Part shown: piece by piece, positions 17,360-26,121 of the stretch | Layout of the letters: every line of letters starts with the position of its first letter | Numbering within the stretch: position 1 is the first letter of the stretch | NCBI GenBank assembly: GCA_943350395.1 | Contig: CALRAD010000006.1 | Span: 1-62,238, forward strand | DNA: 62,238 nt | Source of the DNA: Candidatus Peribacteria bacterium | GTDB taxonomy: Bacteria; Patescibacteriota; Gracilibacteria; Peribacterales; Peribacteraceae | Direction of reading: 5' to 3' | The notes under the pieces: model-generated | Database searches by the model: none | What the model was told of the DNA's origin: nothing | Seen by the model: only the letters and a program-made list of their open reading frames with translations | Program-made: the position numbers and the translations under genes

Positions 17360-19183
17360 ATGTGTGGTATCGCAGGCTTTATCGGCGAAGACCGTAGACG
17401 GATCGATCGCATGACGGATGCGCTCGTTCACAGAGGACCGGACGGCAATGCACGGTACGTCGGAAACGGCGTATCGCTTGGGCATGCAAGACTCGCGATT
17501 CTTGATCCGAGACCGGAAGCCGACCAGCCGATGTGGAACGACGAAAAAACGGTCGTGATTGTCTATAACGGCGAAATTTATAATTACAGAGCTTTGGCAC
17601 AAGCGGAAAAGCTGACGTGCAAAACAACCAGTGATACGGAAGTCATCCTCAAACTGTATGAGAAGTACGGCATCGACTGCGTGAAACTGTTTCGAGGCAT
17701 GTTCGCATTCGGTCTCTACGATATCGCGAAAAAAACTCTCTTCCTCTCGCGCGACGGAAGTGGCATCAAGCCTCTCTTCGTATCAACACTCGGTGGAACG
17801 CTGTCGTTTGCTTCCGAAATGCGCTCACTGATGACATCACTCCCGCAAAAACCAAGTCTGAATTTCAAAGCACTGAGCAACTACGTTCGCCTTCACTATG
17901 TCCCCGGTCCTGAAACGCTTTGCGAGGGCATTGAATCTCTGCCGGCAGGAACGATACTCACATACAAAAACGGACAAGAGCAAAGACGCACGTTCAGAAC
18001 GGCTGTCGAACCGATTGCATACGATTCAAAAGCGGATTTCAGCCGGAACTTTCCGGATCTGATGGACATGGTCGTGAAAGGTCATCTCGTCTCGGACAAA
18101 CCGGTCGGCATTTTCCTGAGTGGAGGGATGGATTCATCGATCGTGCTGCATTCCATGTGCAAACACGCACAAAAACCCGTGAAAACGTTTACCGTACGCT
18201 TCGAAGCAACCGAAGAGGAAGATGCTGCAAGGTTCAACCGCGATGCAGATATTGCGAAGCAGACGGCGAAGCACTACGGAACCGATCACTCTGAGATCAC
18301 GCTGACTGCCGCACTCTGCCGCGAAGTGTATGAAGAAACAGCTAAAGCTTTGGACCAACCGAATGCCGACTCGGTCGCGATGGCGCAGTTTGTGCTTGCA
18401 AGAGAAGCCAAGAAACACGTCGATGTCGTTCTTACGGGGTCCGGCGGCGATGAACTCTTCGGCGGTTATCCGCGGTACCGCATCGCACGGATTCTCTCTC
18501 TTCTTCGATTCATTCCTGCGAAACTGCGAGGAACAATCGGTGGACTGCTCGGGTATCCCCCTGATGTGCTTCGCATGACTCCCGGTCCCGCTCTCGCAGA
18601 GAGACTCCTCGCAAGATCGGAGTCTGAAACGAACGCGATCGTGTCCGGCCACTGGTATGAACCACAGGAAACAACTGAACTTTTCCGAACACGATTTGAA
18701 GAAAGCTCGTTTCAGAATGATCCCGTACGTGCCTTCATGGAATTCGACAGAACACTCTGGCTCACAGACGAGTCTCTCCGCCTTGCCGATGCCGTGACGA
18801 TGGCGAGCGGACTTGAGTGCAGAGTGCCGTTCCTCGATCCGCTGATCATCAGCGCATCGCACGGAACGAACAGCGCATGGCACACAGGACCGAGACGAAC
18901 GAAGGCACTTTTGAAAGATACCTACTATCCGATCCTCCCCGACTGTATCCGTTCCATCGATAAAGCATCGTTCTATCCACCTCTCGCCAAGTGGTTCCGA
19001 CGCGAATGCGCACCACTCGCGGAACACGCGCTTGCTCACCAAAGAATTCGCGAACTGTTTGATACCGACGCACTGAAGCGTATCTTCACGGAACACAAAG
19101 AACACAAGAAGTACGGGCTGCATACCCTCCAGATGATCACGCAGCTTGCCTTCTGGTTCGACACTGTCTACGACCGCACATGA
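17360..19183 (+). CDS. asnB: Asparagine synthetase (glutamine-hydrolysing), paralogue 2
   Basis: A 607-residue protein with MCGIAGFIG, so Cys2 is the nucleophile again. It has ARLAILDPR, YNGEIYNY, GSGIKPLF and the PP-loop FLSGGMDSSIV, then TGSGGDELFGGYPRYR and ECRVPFLDP. The length is normal and there is no repeat insertion. The last bases overlap the flippase start (ATGA), so it belongs to the polysaccharide export operon. Sugar amidation is more plausible than a second free-asparagine enzyme, but this is not shown. Confidence 0.9.
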   Translation: MCGIAGFIGEDRRRIDRMTDALVHRGPDGNARYVGNGVSLGHARLAILDPRPEADQPMWNDEKTVVIVYNGEIYNYRALAQAEKLTCKTTSDTEVILKLYEKYGIDCVKLFRGMFAFGLYDIAKKTLFLSRDGSGIKPLFVSTLGGTLSFASEMRSLMTSLPQKPSLNFKALSNYVRLHYVPGPETLCEGIESLPAGTILTYKNGQEQRRTFRTAVEPIAYDSKADFSRNFPDLMDMVVKGHLVSDKPVGIFLSGGMDSSIVLHSMCKHAQKPVKTFTVRFEATEEEDAARFNRDADIAKQTAKHYGTDHSEITLTAALCREVYEETAKALDQPNADSVAMAQFVLAREAKKHVDVVLTGSGGDELFGGYPRYRIARILSLLRFIPAKLRGTIGGLLGYPPDVLRMTPGPALAERLLARSESETNAIVSGHWYEPQETTELFRTRFEESSFQNDPVRAFMEFDRTLWLTDESLRLADAVTMASGLECRVPFLDPLIISASHGTNSAWHTGPRRTKALLKDTYYPILPDCIRSIDKASFYPPLAKWFRRECAPLAEHALAHQRIRELFDTDALKRIFTEHKEHKKYGLHTLQMITQLAFWFDTVYDRT

Positions 19184-20499
19184 AGTTCTTCGCATCCATC
19201 ACCGGTCTGCGTCGCATTCCCTTCGTCCGCGATGTTGCGACGATTCAAGTCGGATCCATGATCCTGATGGCAGCAGGTTTCGTGAGTTCGATCGCATTCG
19301 CGAGACTGCTCGGCAAAGAAACATACGGTCTCTATGCTGTTATCCTGGCATTTTCGGGGACATTCACAGCATTCTTCAACATCGGTCAGGGGCAATCTCT
19401 CTACGTCTTCTTCTCCGAAGCGTACGGAAGAAAAGACCGACATGCGATGGCGGCGGTCATCGCAAATTTCACCGCAGTTGCCGGTGTGAACATCGTTCTC
19501 CTGCTGATCCTTTCGATGCTGATGCCAATGCTCTCGATGAAATTCTATGGCTCACCGAGTATCGGTCAGTACGCACGCATCCTCTGCTTTTTCCAGATGA
19601 GCGAAATCCTGAACAGCATGACGCTGATACTGTTGCAGTCGCTTCGGCAAATCCGCCTCAAAGTCATCTTGGAACAATCGGCAAATCTCTCGTACCTCGG
19701 ACTCGCGGTCGCCGTACTCTTCTTCGGAGGAAAAATTCATGCAGTACTTTTAACACAGCTCGGAGTGAGTCTCTTCTTCCTGCCAATTTCAATCATTGCA
19801 CTCGGGGTCACCGCACGCCGTTTCTCGCTCCCCGGAATCAGAGAAGTCCTCCGCATCCCATGGAAAGAGAGCAAAGAGTATTTGGGACAGGGACTTCTGA
19901 TCACCGCTGACAAAACAATCGGCAACTTCTTTCCGCAAGGACTCTACTTCTTCCTCAGCCTCTTCGTTCCGGCCTCTTTTGTCGGCGTCGCACGCATCGC
20001 CGTGCAACTTGCAAACGTCCCAAGGAGCATTCTCCTCCCGCAAGCAGGCGATCTCTCGACCGCTGCTTTTGCACGAATGAAGACTGAGGGAGTGACAGTT
20101 CTCCGGAAGAACGCAGCCAAACTCATCAAGCATGCGCTCGCGTTTCACGCGCTCCTCTCTCTCGGCGCCGCCATCGTCTTCCCTCCGATCGTGATGTTCT
20201 TTTATGGCGTGCAGTATCTTGAAGCTATTCCGGTGATGCTCTGGCTTCTTTTGATTCACCTCGTAAGCTCCCTCTCGATCGCAAACTCTCCTCTCCTTCG
20301 CTTGTATCGAAAAACGCAATACTCGATCCTGGCGGGAGCGGTGAACTGGACACTGATGATCGGCAGCCTCCTCATCCTTGTTCGATTCTTCCCTCCACTC
20401 CCTGTGTTCCTCATCACGTACTTGATCGGTACCACGGTACCACTTGCGCTCACGTGGTACGTCTTCAAACGGCTCCTTGTCGGTGATCAACAGCAATAA
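19180..20499 (+). CDS. Polysaccharide flippase (Wzx-like, MOP superfamily)
   Basis: A 439-residue protein with 12-14 hydrophobic helices. The N-terminal pattern IQVGSMILMAAGFVSSIAFARLLGKETYGLYAVILAF is the usual opening of PST/Wzx exporters. Helix-breaking charged residues and the long central loop (EVLRIPWKESKEYLGQ) also fit. It would move polyprenyl-linked repeat units across the membrane. Confidence 0.85.
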   Translation: MKFFASITGLRRIPFVRDVATIQVGSMILMAAGFVSSIAFARLLGKETYGLYAVILAFSGTFTAFFNIGQGQSLYVFFSEAYGRKDRHAMAAVIANFTAVAGVNIVLLLILSMLMPMLSMKFYGSPSIGQYARILCFFQMSEILNSMTLILLQSLRQIRLKVILEQSANLSYLGLAVAVLFFGGKIHAVLLTQLGVSLFFLPISIIALGVTARRFSLPGIREVLRIPWKESKEYLGQGLLITADKTIGNFFPQGLYFFLSLFVPASFVGVARIAVQLANVPRSILLPQAGDLSTAAFARMKTEGVTVLRKNAAKLIKHALAFHALLSLGAAIVFPPIVMFFYGVQYLEAIPVMLWLLLIHLVSSLSIANSPLLRLYRKTQYSILAGAVNWTLMIGSLLILVRFFPPLPVFLITYLIGTTVPLALTWYVFKRLLVGDQQQ

Positions 20500-20513
20500 A
20501 CATCGCCTCCTCC

Positions 20514-21665
20514 ATGCATATCCTCTTCATCACCTCAACTCTCGAACCCAAAAGCGGATGGGGAACATACAGTAGAAATACTGTGAAAGGATTTCTGGAA
20601 CGTGGACACCGCGTGAGCGTACTGACGCATGAGCGCTCCGAAAATCCTATCATGCGCGAAGATGCAGTTCTCCCCGCCCCTCTGCATGTGCTCACGTCCT
20701 ACCTCTCACTGGTTTGGTCGTCATGGATGATTGCGAAGGCGATACGCAAACATCGTCCCGATGTTCTGCACATTCTCATCGAACCGTACGTCATCGCCAT
20801 GCCTCTCGTACGCCTCCTCACGACACTGCCTCCGTGGGTGATGAATCTGCACGGAACGTACAGTGTTTTTCCGTTTGTCCGGCGACGCAGTCGCCAACTC
20901 ATGGACTTGGCATGCAGACAGGCAGCTGCATTCCTTGCGTGCAGTCACTACACGTGGAATAAAACACTCGAAGCTGCAACGCGGTATGCATCGAAAGAAG
21001 CAGTCAGGAATCTCAAAGAACGAACGCATCTGTTTCGCTTTGGCATCAACGCACCGGTGAAAACAGCGAACAAAATATCTGAAAGAAAAAGTCACACCGT
21101 GCTTTTCGTCGGTGAAGTGAAACCGAGAAAGGGTGTCAAAGAACTTCTGCTCGCATGCATGCAGTACGCGAAGGAATCATCCGTGCCTCTGCATCTCGCG
21201 ATCGTCGGAAACACGACCGAACAAAGTTCTTACATGAAAGAACTGAGGACGTTGGTGCAAAACCACGGTCTTCAAGACATCGTCACGTTCTATGGAAAAA
21301 CATCCGAGCAGAAACTTTCGGAACTGTTTGCCGAGAGCGATCTCTTCATGATGCTTAGCAAAAGTGACGGCATCTACTTCGAAGGATTCGGACTGGTGTT
21401 TCTCGAAGCGAATGCGCACGACATTCCGGTCATCGGTTCCAAGGACTCCGGCTGCGCGGAAGCGATCGATGAAGGGAAATCCGGATACGCGGTCGATGCT
21501 TTTGATCAAAAAATGATTGTCGAACGCATGCACTGGGTTCTCAATGAAAAACGCATCAATGGATCCGAGTGTCGCCGGTGGGCGGAATTCCATAGCATTC
21601 CGAAGCAAGTCGATCAGATCGAGGCATGCTACAAAAGCATTCTCCCTACGCCTTCGGCTGAATGA
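20514..21665 (+). CDS. Family 4 glycosyltransferase
   Basis: A 383-residue GT-B enzyme. MHILFITSTLEPKSGWGTYSRN opens the acceptor domain, VLFVGEVKPRKGVKELL begins the donor domain, and KSDGIYFEGFGLVFLEANAHDIPVIGSKDSGCAEAI holds the E-x7-E region that binds the sugar nucleotide. It follows the flippase by 14 bases, whose sequence is pyrimidine-rich with no Shine-Dalgarno. Its 3' end overlaps the convergent SDR gene by 20 bp. Confidence 0.87.
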   Translation: MHILFITSTLEPKSGWGTYSRNTVKGFLERGHRVSVLTHERSENPIMREDAVLPAPLHVLTSYLSLVWSSWMIAKAIRKHRPDVLHILIEPYVIAMPLVRLLTTLPPWVMNLHGTYSVFPFVRRRSRQLMDLACRQAAAFLACSHYTWNKTLEAATRYASKEAVRNLKERTHLFRFGINAPVKTANKISERKSHTVLFVGEVKPRKGVKELLLACMQYAKESSVPLHLAIVGNTTEQSSYMKELRTLVQNHGLQDIVTFYGKTSEQKLSELFAESDLFMMLSKSDGIYFEGFGLVFLEANAHDIPVIGSKDSGCAEAIDEGKSGYAVDAFDQKMIVERMHWVLNEKRINGSECRRWAEFHSIPKQVDQIEACYKSILPTPSAE

Positions 21666-22353
21666 TCGCCGAAATCTTTTCCGAAGTAATGTGGACATCG
21701 GCACCGTTTGGAATGACTGGATGATCCTGCAAACACCCGACAATGAGCGCAGCGACAGCCGATGGGCTCTGCTGCTTCTTGCTGTCTTCCTCTCCGAAGA
21801 GTGAGGCGCGCATGACAGTGTCGATGCCTCCCGGAGAAACGGAGAAACACCGAATCGGAAGGGACGCTTCCTCCATGTCTTTCGCAACCGCCTCGGTAAA
21901 ACCACGCACCGCAAACTTGGTTGCGCAATACACGGGAAAACCAGGATGAACAAACGTACCCGCCCTGGAACCGATCGTGACGATGGTGCCCGATTGTTGC
22001 TTCCTCATGATCGGGAGCACTTCTCGGATCGCATACAGCGGACCTTTCACGTTCGTATCGATGCATCGATCGATATCCTCGGGTGAGATCGAATCAATCG
22101 ATTGCATCTGTTCGACCCAACCTGCGTTATTGATCAAGATGTCGATCTTCCCATATTTTCTGTGTGCTTCTTCAACAAATGCCTTCACCTCCGACTGCTT
22201 TCGAACATCGACAACAGCAATCCCCGATTCTTTGGAAGGATGAGAGGCGCACGCAATGGTCGTTGCGCCCGCTTTCTCGAGTGCGAGACGAAGTTCCAGT
22301 CCCAGCCCACGACTTCCGCCAGTAATCACAGCGACTGCTCCAGAGAGATTCAT
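21646..22353 (-). CDS. Short-chain dehydrogenase/reductase
   Basis: A 235-residue classical SDR. VAVITGGSRGLGLELRLAL is the cofactor motif, ILINNAG the structural motif, IGSRAG supplies the catalytic Ser and YCATK the Tyr-Lys pair, then SPGGIDT. It is of normal length with no fusion. Acting on a sugar or polyketide-like substrate is possible; the sequence does not decide. The ATG at 22353 is preceded by an extended -10. Confidence 0.87.
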   Translation of the reverse strand: MNLSGAVAVITGGSRGLGLELRLALEKAGATTIACASHPSKESGIAVVDVRKQSEVKAFVEEAHRKYGKIDILINNAGWVEQMQSIDSISPEDIDRCIDTNVKGPLYAIREVLPIMRKQQSGTIVTIGSRAGTFVHPGFPVYCATKFAVRGFTEAVAKDMEEASLPIRCFSVSPGGIDTVMRASLFGEEDSKKQQSPSAVAALIVGCLQDHPVIPNGADVHITSEKISAIIQPKA

Positions 22354-22359
22354 GCAATC

Positions 22360-22368
22360 ATGGTAACA
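22360..22368 (-). promoter_or_regulatory. Extended -10 of the SDR gene
   Basis: TGT then TACCAT; six bases (GATTGC) to ATG 22353. Confidence 0.5.
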
Positions 22369-22468
22369 GTTTCCCCTCCTCCTGTAGAGAACATGGCTGC
22401 TAGACATCCAGGAGGGCAAACTATACTCTCTCTCTGCGTACTATTTTACCCTCAAGACCACTCGGACA

Positions 22469-23731
22469 ATGCATCTGCTCACGCAAGAATATCCCAAGGG
22501 TCATTTTCGCCAGGATTGTCGTTTGTGCCATAGCACCGCACTCGATATTTTTTTGGATTTTGGCATGCATCCGCATTCGGACGGGTTTGTACCTGCAGAT
22601 CGGCTACTGGAACCGGAACCGTACTTCCCGCTTGCGATGCAATTCTGCACAGAATGCGGACAAGTGCAGATTCACTACATCGTGGATCCTCTCTATCTCT
22701 ATGGACAGGATTACCTCTACGACTCGACCATCACCGACACCGGTCGCAAGCATTTTCTGGGGATGGCGGAGACGATTGTCACGGAACACCGTATCCCAAA
22801 AGGCAGCCTGACCGTGGACATCGGTTCCAATGTCGGACTGCTGCTCTCTGGATTCCGCGAACAGGGAATGAATGTGCAAGGCGTAGATCCAACGCCGCGC
22901 ATGACGGAAGTGGCGATCGCGAACGGCCTTTCGACCATCCAAGAATGTTTTTCGGCAACGGTGGCAAGCAACATTGTCGCCGAAAAAGGCAAAGCGATGG
23001 TCATCACGGGAACCAATGTCGTCGCACACATCGACGATCTGGATGATTTCATGACGGGAGTCGACACTCTGCTTGCTGAGAACGGAATTCTTGTCATTGA
23101 AGCTCCGTATCTCGGCGAACTGATCGACAAACTGGAATACGACACGGTCTACCATCAACATCTTTCGTACTTCTCCGTCTCACCGCTGGCACGATTTTTC
23201 AAGCGCTTCGGTATGGAACTCTTTGACGTAAAGAAAACAACGATCCATGGAGGAAGCATCCGACTCTTCGTTGCACGCAAAGGCATGAAGACCGTACAAC
23301 CGATCGTCGACGAGATGATCAGGCAGGAATCCGCGAACGGACTGCTGACAGCCGCCCGCATGCATCGCTTTGCAGACGATGTGCGTGCGCATCGTCTCGC
23401 ACTCATCACTCTTCTCGTAGAACTCAAGAACAAAGGAAAGAGACTTGCGGGCATTGGCGCACCCGCCAAAGGATCCACGCTGCTCAATTTCTGCGGCATC
23501 AACAGCTCGCTCCTGGACTTCGTGACCGAGAAAAATACTCTCAAAGTGGGGCGATATACGCCCGGAACTCATATTCCCATTCTCGAAGATCTGGAACTTC
23601 TGAAAACGAAGCCCGACTATGCGCTGATTCTTGCTTGGAATTTTGCACCGGAGATCATGGCAAATCTGCATGCCTACAAAGAACAAGGAGGAAAATTCAT
23701 CATCCCCATTCCCTCTCCCCACATCGTATGA
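22469..23731 (+). CDS. Sugar C-methyltransferase-like (TylCIII/NovU-type), paralogue 1
   Basis: A 420-residue three-part protein. The N-terminal zinc module has CRLCH (about residue 17) and CTECGQ (about residue 62). The SAM domain has TVDIGSNVGLLLSGFREQG, and the C-terminal substrate-binding part has GIGAPAKGSTLLNFCG. This architecture is that of C-3 methyltransferases acting on dTDP-4-keto-6-deoxysugars. No dTDP-sugar genes (rmlA/rmlB) are visible, so the donor sugar is unclear. It overlaps the cupin gene by four bases. Confidence 0.85.
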   Translation: MHLLTQEYPKGHFRQDCRLCHSTALDIFLDFGMHPHSDGFVPADRLLEPEPYFPLAMQFCTECGQVQIHYIVDPLYLYGQDYLYDSTITDTGRKHFLGMAETIVTEHRIPKGSLTVDIGSNVGLLLSGFREQGMNVQGVDPTPRMTEVAIANGLSTIQECFSATVASNIVAEKGKAMVITGTNVVAHIDDLDDFMTGVDTLLAENGILVIEAPYLGELIDKLEYDTVYHQHLSYFSVSPLARFFKRFGMELFDVKKTTIHGGSIRLFVARKGMKTVQPIVDEMIRQESANGLLTAARMHRFADDVRAHRLALITLLVELKNKGKRLAGIGAPAKGSTLLNFCGINSSLLDFVTEKNTLKVGRYTPGTHIPILEDLELLKTKPDYALILAWNFAPEIMANLHAYKEQGGKFIIPIPSPHIV

Positions 23732-24108
23732 GCGTCACCGTCACAAAAATAAAACCGGCATTCAGCGACGACCGAGGAGCAATCATCGACGTACTCGAAG
23801 CGGAAGTACACCATACCGGCATCATCACGTTCTCAGGAGACGCTGTGCGTGCGAATCACTATCATAAGAAACAAACGCAATACACGTACATCACAATGGG
23901 GAAAGTAGAATTGAAGACGAAAGATGCCAAGAATCCCGATGCACCCGTCGAGAAATTTCTGCTCGAACCAGGTGACCTGGCAACAATTCCGCCATTCACG
24001 ATTCATGCCTACCGAGCACTGGAGCCAACCTCCATGCTCTGCCTTACGACACTTCCGAGAAGCAGCGAACTCTACGAAGAAGATACATTTCGAGTGGAAC
24101 CGCTGTAA
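23728..24108 (+). CDS. Cupin protein, RmlC/FdtA-like sugar isomerase
   Basis: A 126-residue single-domain cupin. FSDDRGAIIDVL opens it, RANHYHKKQTQYTYITMGKVEL is the first cupin motif with paired histidines, and LLEPGDLATIPPFTIHAYRAL the second. Such proteins in glycan loci are 3,5-epimerases or 3,4-ketoisomerases of nucleotide-linked keto sugars. It starts within the C-methyltransferase stop (ATGA), so the two probably act on one intermediate. Confidence 0.78.
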   Translation: MSVTVTKIKPAFSDDRGAIIDVLEAEVHHTGIITFSGDAVRANHYHKKQTQYTYITMGKVELKTKDAKNPDAPVEKFLLEPGDLATIPPFTIHAYRALEPTSMLCLTTLPRSSELYEEDTFRVEPL

Positions 24109-24123
24109 GCTCTTCGTACGCGC

Positions 24124-25290
24124 ATGAGAATCCTGCACATCGTTGACGGCATTCCGCCGGTCACTCTCGGGGGGACGGGAAGAATCGTGATGGAAATCGC
24201 TCTCCAGCAACTACGAAACGGAAAGTTTGTGGGCATTTTGTCCGCAGCAAAACAGGGAGAGCTTCCACATGAACATCAGGGCATACAACTGTTGACAGTC
24301 CCTCGGATCAAGAAACGCTTCATTCACTTTGCCACCGTCTTCTCCCGTTCCCGCGAACGGGAAGTACTGCAAAAAATAGAAGAATTTGAGCCGGACATCA
24401 TCCATGCTCATACCATCTCACGGCAGTGCGGCTATCGATGGATGAAAGAGGTGAAAAAAAAGGGCATTCGTCTGATTATCACGTGCCATGATGTCTCGCA
24501 CGTCTCGTACGGCAAAGTGCTTGGAAACGAAAGCAATCTGTGGCTTACAGAAATGCTCCGTTACCGTTGGACCTGGAACCCGCTTCGAATGTTCGCAATC
24601 AAGAAGTATCTCAAAAACGCAGACGTGATTCTCACAGTGAGCGATGCACTGAAAGAGTATCTCTCGAAGCGCGGAATCCGGAAAATGCAGACCATGCATA
24701 ATGGCATCGATCTCTCATACTGGAAGCCATCAGTCTCTCAGGTGGAAGCAAGAGAGCAATTGCGATTACCTCAGGATCGATTACTTTTCCTCCTTGCCGG
24801 TCGGATGGGATTCGACAAGGGATCAACGCTCATCGCTGCAACACTTCCGAAGAATGCTGACTTGGTCATCGCAGGTGACAATGTGAGCGACGAATTTGCA
24901 CCCGTTCAAAAACGCATGCATGTCTATAAAAACCAGAATGCAGAGCAAATGAAGCTGCACTATAGCGCATGCGACGCGGTACTGGTTCCCTCTCGTTGTC
25001 TCGACTGTTTCCCAACCGTCTGCCTCGAAGCCATGGCGATGGAACGCCCCGTGCTCGCAACATGCATGGGGGGAGCGAAGGAAGCAGTCATAGACGGCGA
25101 CACTGGATGGATCATTGATCCATGGGACGAATCTGCATGGCAACGTCGGATGGAATGGTGCACTGAACATCGACCGGAGCTGATGGAGGCGGGCAAAAAA
25201 GGACGCAAGAGAATGGAATCGACATTCTCGATCGAACAAATGGTCGATCTGCTCGATACTGTGTATGAAAAGGCATCTCTTCACGTATGA
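24124..25290 (+). CDS. Family 4 glycosyltransferase
   Basis: A 388-residue GT-B protein. MRILHIVDGIPPVTLGGTGR has the N-terminal glycine loop, DIIHAH the acceptor-side strand, and AGRMGFDKGSTLIAA opens the donor domain. PSRCLDCFPTVCLEAMAMERPVLATCMGGAKEAVIDG is the donor-binding E-x7-E-like region. It sits in a plus-strand run between the cupin and FkbM genes. Confidence 0.87.
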   Translation: MRILHIVDGIPPVTLGGTGRIVMEIALQQLRNGKFVGILSAAKQGELPHEHQGIQLLTVPRIKKRFIHFATVFSRSREREVLQKIEEFEPDIIHAHTISRQCGYRWMKEVKKKGIRLIITCHDVSHVSYGKVLGNESNLWLTEMLRYRWTWNPLRMFAIKKYLKNADVILTVSDALKEYLSKRGIRKMQTMHNGIDLSYWKPSVSQVEAREQLRLPQDRLLFLLAGRMGFDKGSTLIAATLPKNADLVIAGDNVSDEFAPVQKRMHVYKNQNAEQMKLHYSACDAVLVPSRCLDCFPTVCLEAMAMERPVLATCMGGAKEAVIDGDTGWIIDPWDESAWQRRMEWCTEHRPELMEAGKKGRKRMESTFSIEQMVDLLDTVYEKASLHV

Positions 25291-25302
25291 TCCGAGCTCC
25301 TC

Positions 25303-26121
25303 ATGAGTACTCCCTCCCTTCAGTACCGGATTGCATCACTTCGAAGACGCGTTGGTGCGTGGCTTCATTGGCATGTCATTGTTCCGATTGCCTTCATGCT
25401 AACGACAAAGAACTGGAGACCGTTCTTCAGTGACAAACCCGACAAATCAGACACCACATATTATTTCCGTTCGGGCTACTCGCTTACTGTTCCAGCGGGA
25501 TCCACCAACATCAATCCCTACATCGCTGTGTGGCTGAATCACGTCTACGACCACGGAGACATCGCATGGAACGATGCCAAAACGATCATCGATATCGGTG
25601 CGCATATCGGAGCATTCTCGCTCTACGCGGCAAAGAAAGCCCCACATGCGAAAATTTTCTCGTACGAACCAGATCCTGTGACCGAAGGGTACCTCCGAAA
25701 AAACATCACACAGAATCATTGTGAGCACCGCATCAAGAGCAATCTTGCGGCCGTCGGAGGCGCTGAGGGTACGGGCACGCTGCATGTCCTCCCAAGCCGC
25801 AGTGAAGCAAACTCAATGTATCGAACACTGGAAGGCGGCCACACCATTCCGGTGCGTGTCACCATGCTGCAGAAAATTTTCGATGACGAGAATATCGAAG
25901 AGTGCGATCTGCTCAAGATGAATGCAGAAGGCGTTGAATACGAAATCTTCTACGGACTGCCTGTCGACTATCTAAGAAGGATCAAGGTGATCGTAATGAA
26001 CTACCACGTGTTCGTGAAAAAACCACGATGCACGCCGCAGGAACTGCAAGCGTATCTCGAATCGCACGGATTTGCCGTTACCGAACAAGGAAAGAGGATC
26101 TTCGTCGCGGTGCGACGCTAA
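25303..26121 (+). CDS. FkbM-family methyltransferase, paralogue
   Basis: A 272-residue protein. IIDIGAHIGAFSLYAAKK is SAM motif I, SYEPDP follows strand 2, and ECDLLKMNAEGVEYEIFYGLP is the FkbM block (the commoner LDCEGAE is MNAEGVE here). It aligns by eye with the FkbM protein at 5974 over its whole length, including the N-terminal MLTTKNWRPFF versus IATVKNWPLYF segment, so the two look like duplicates. It abuts the convergent gene at 26122. Confidence 0.86.
   Translation: MSTPSLQYRIASLRRRVGAWLHWHVIVPIAFMLTTKNWRPFFSDKPDKSDTTYYFRSGYSLTVPAGSTNINPYIAVWLNHVYDHGDIAWNDAKTIIDIGAHIGAFSLYAAKKAPHAKIFSYEPDPVTEGYLRKNITQNHCEHRIKSNLAAVGGAEGTGTLHVLPSRSEANSMYRTLEGGHTIPVRVTMLQKIFDDENIEECDLLKMNAEGVEYEIFYGLPVDYLRRIKVIVMNYHVFVKKPRCTPQELQAYLESHGFAVTEQGKRIFVAVRR

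Noticed and set aside
18134-19195. 353-codon open frame opposite asnB2
   Set aside because: It is the antisense of a fully conserved asparagine synthetase; its composition is Cys/Arg-rich with no motif.
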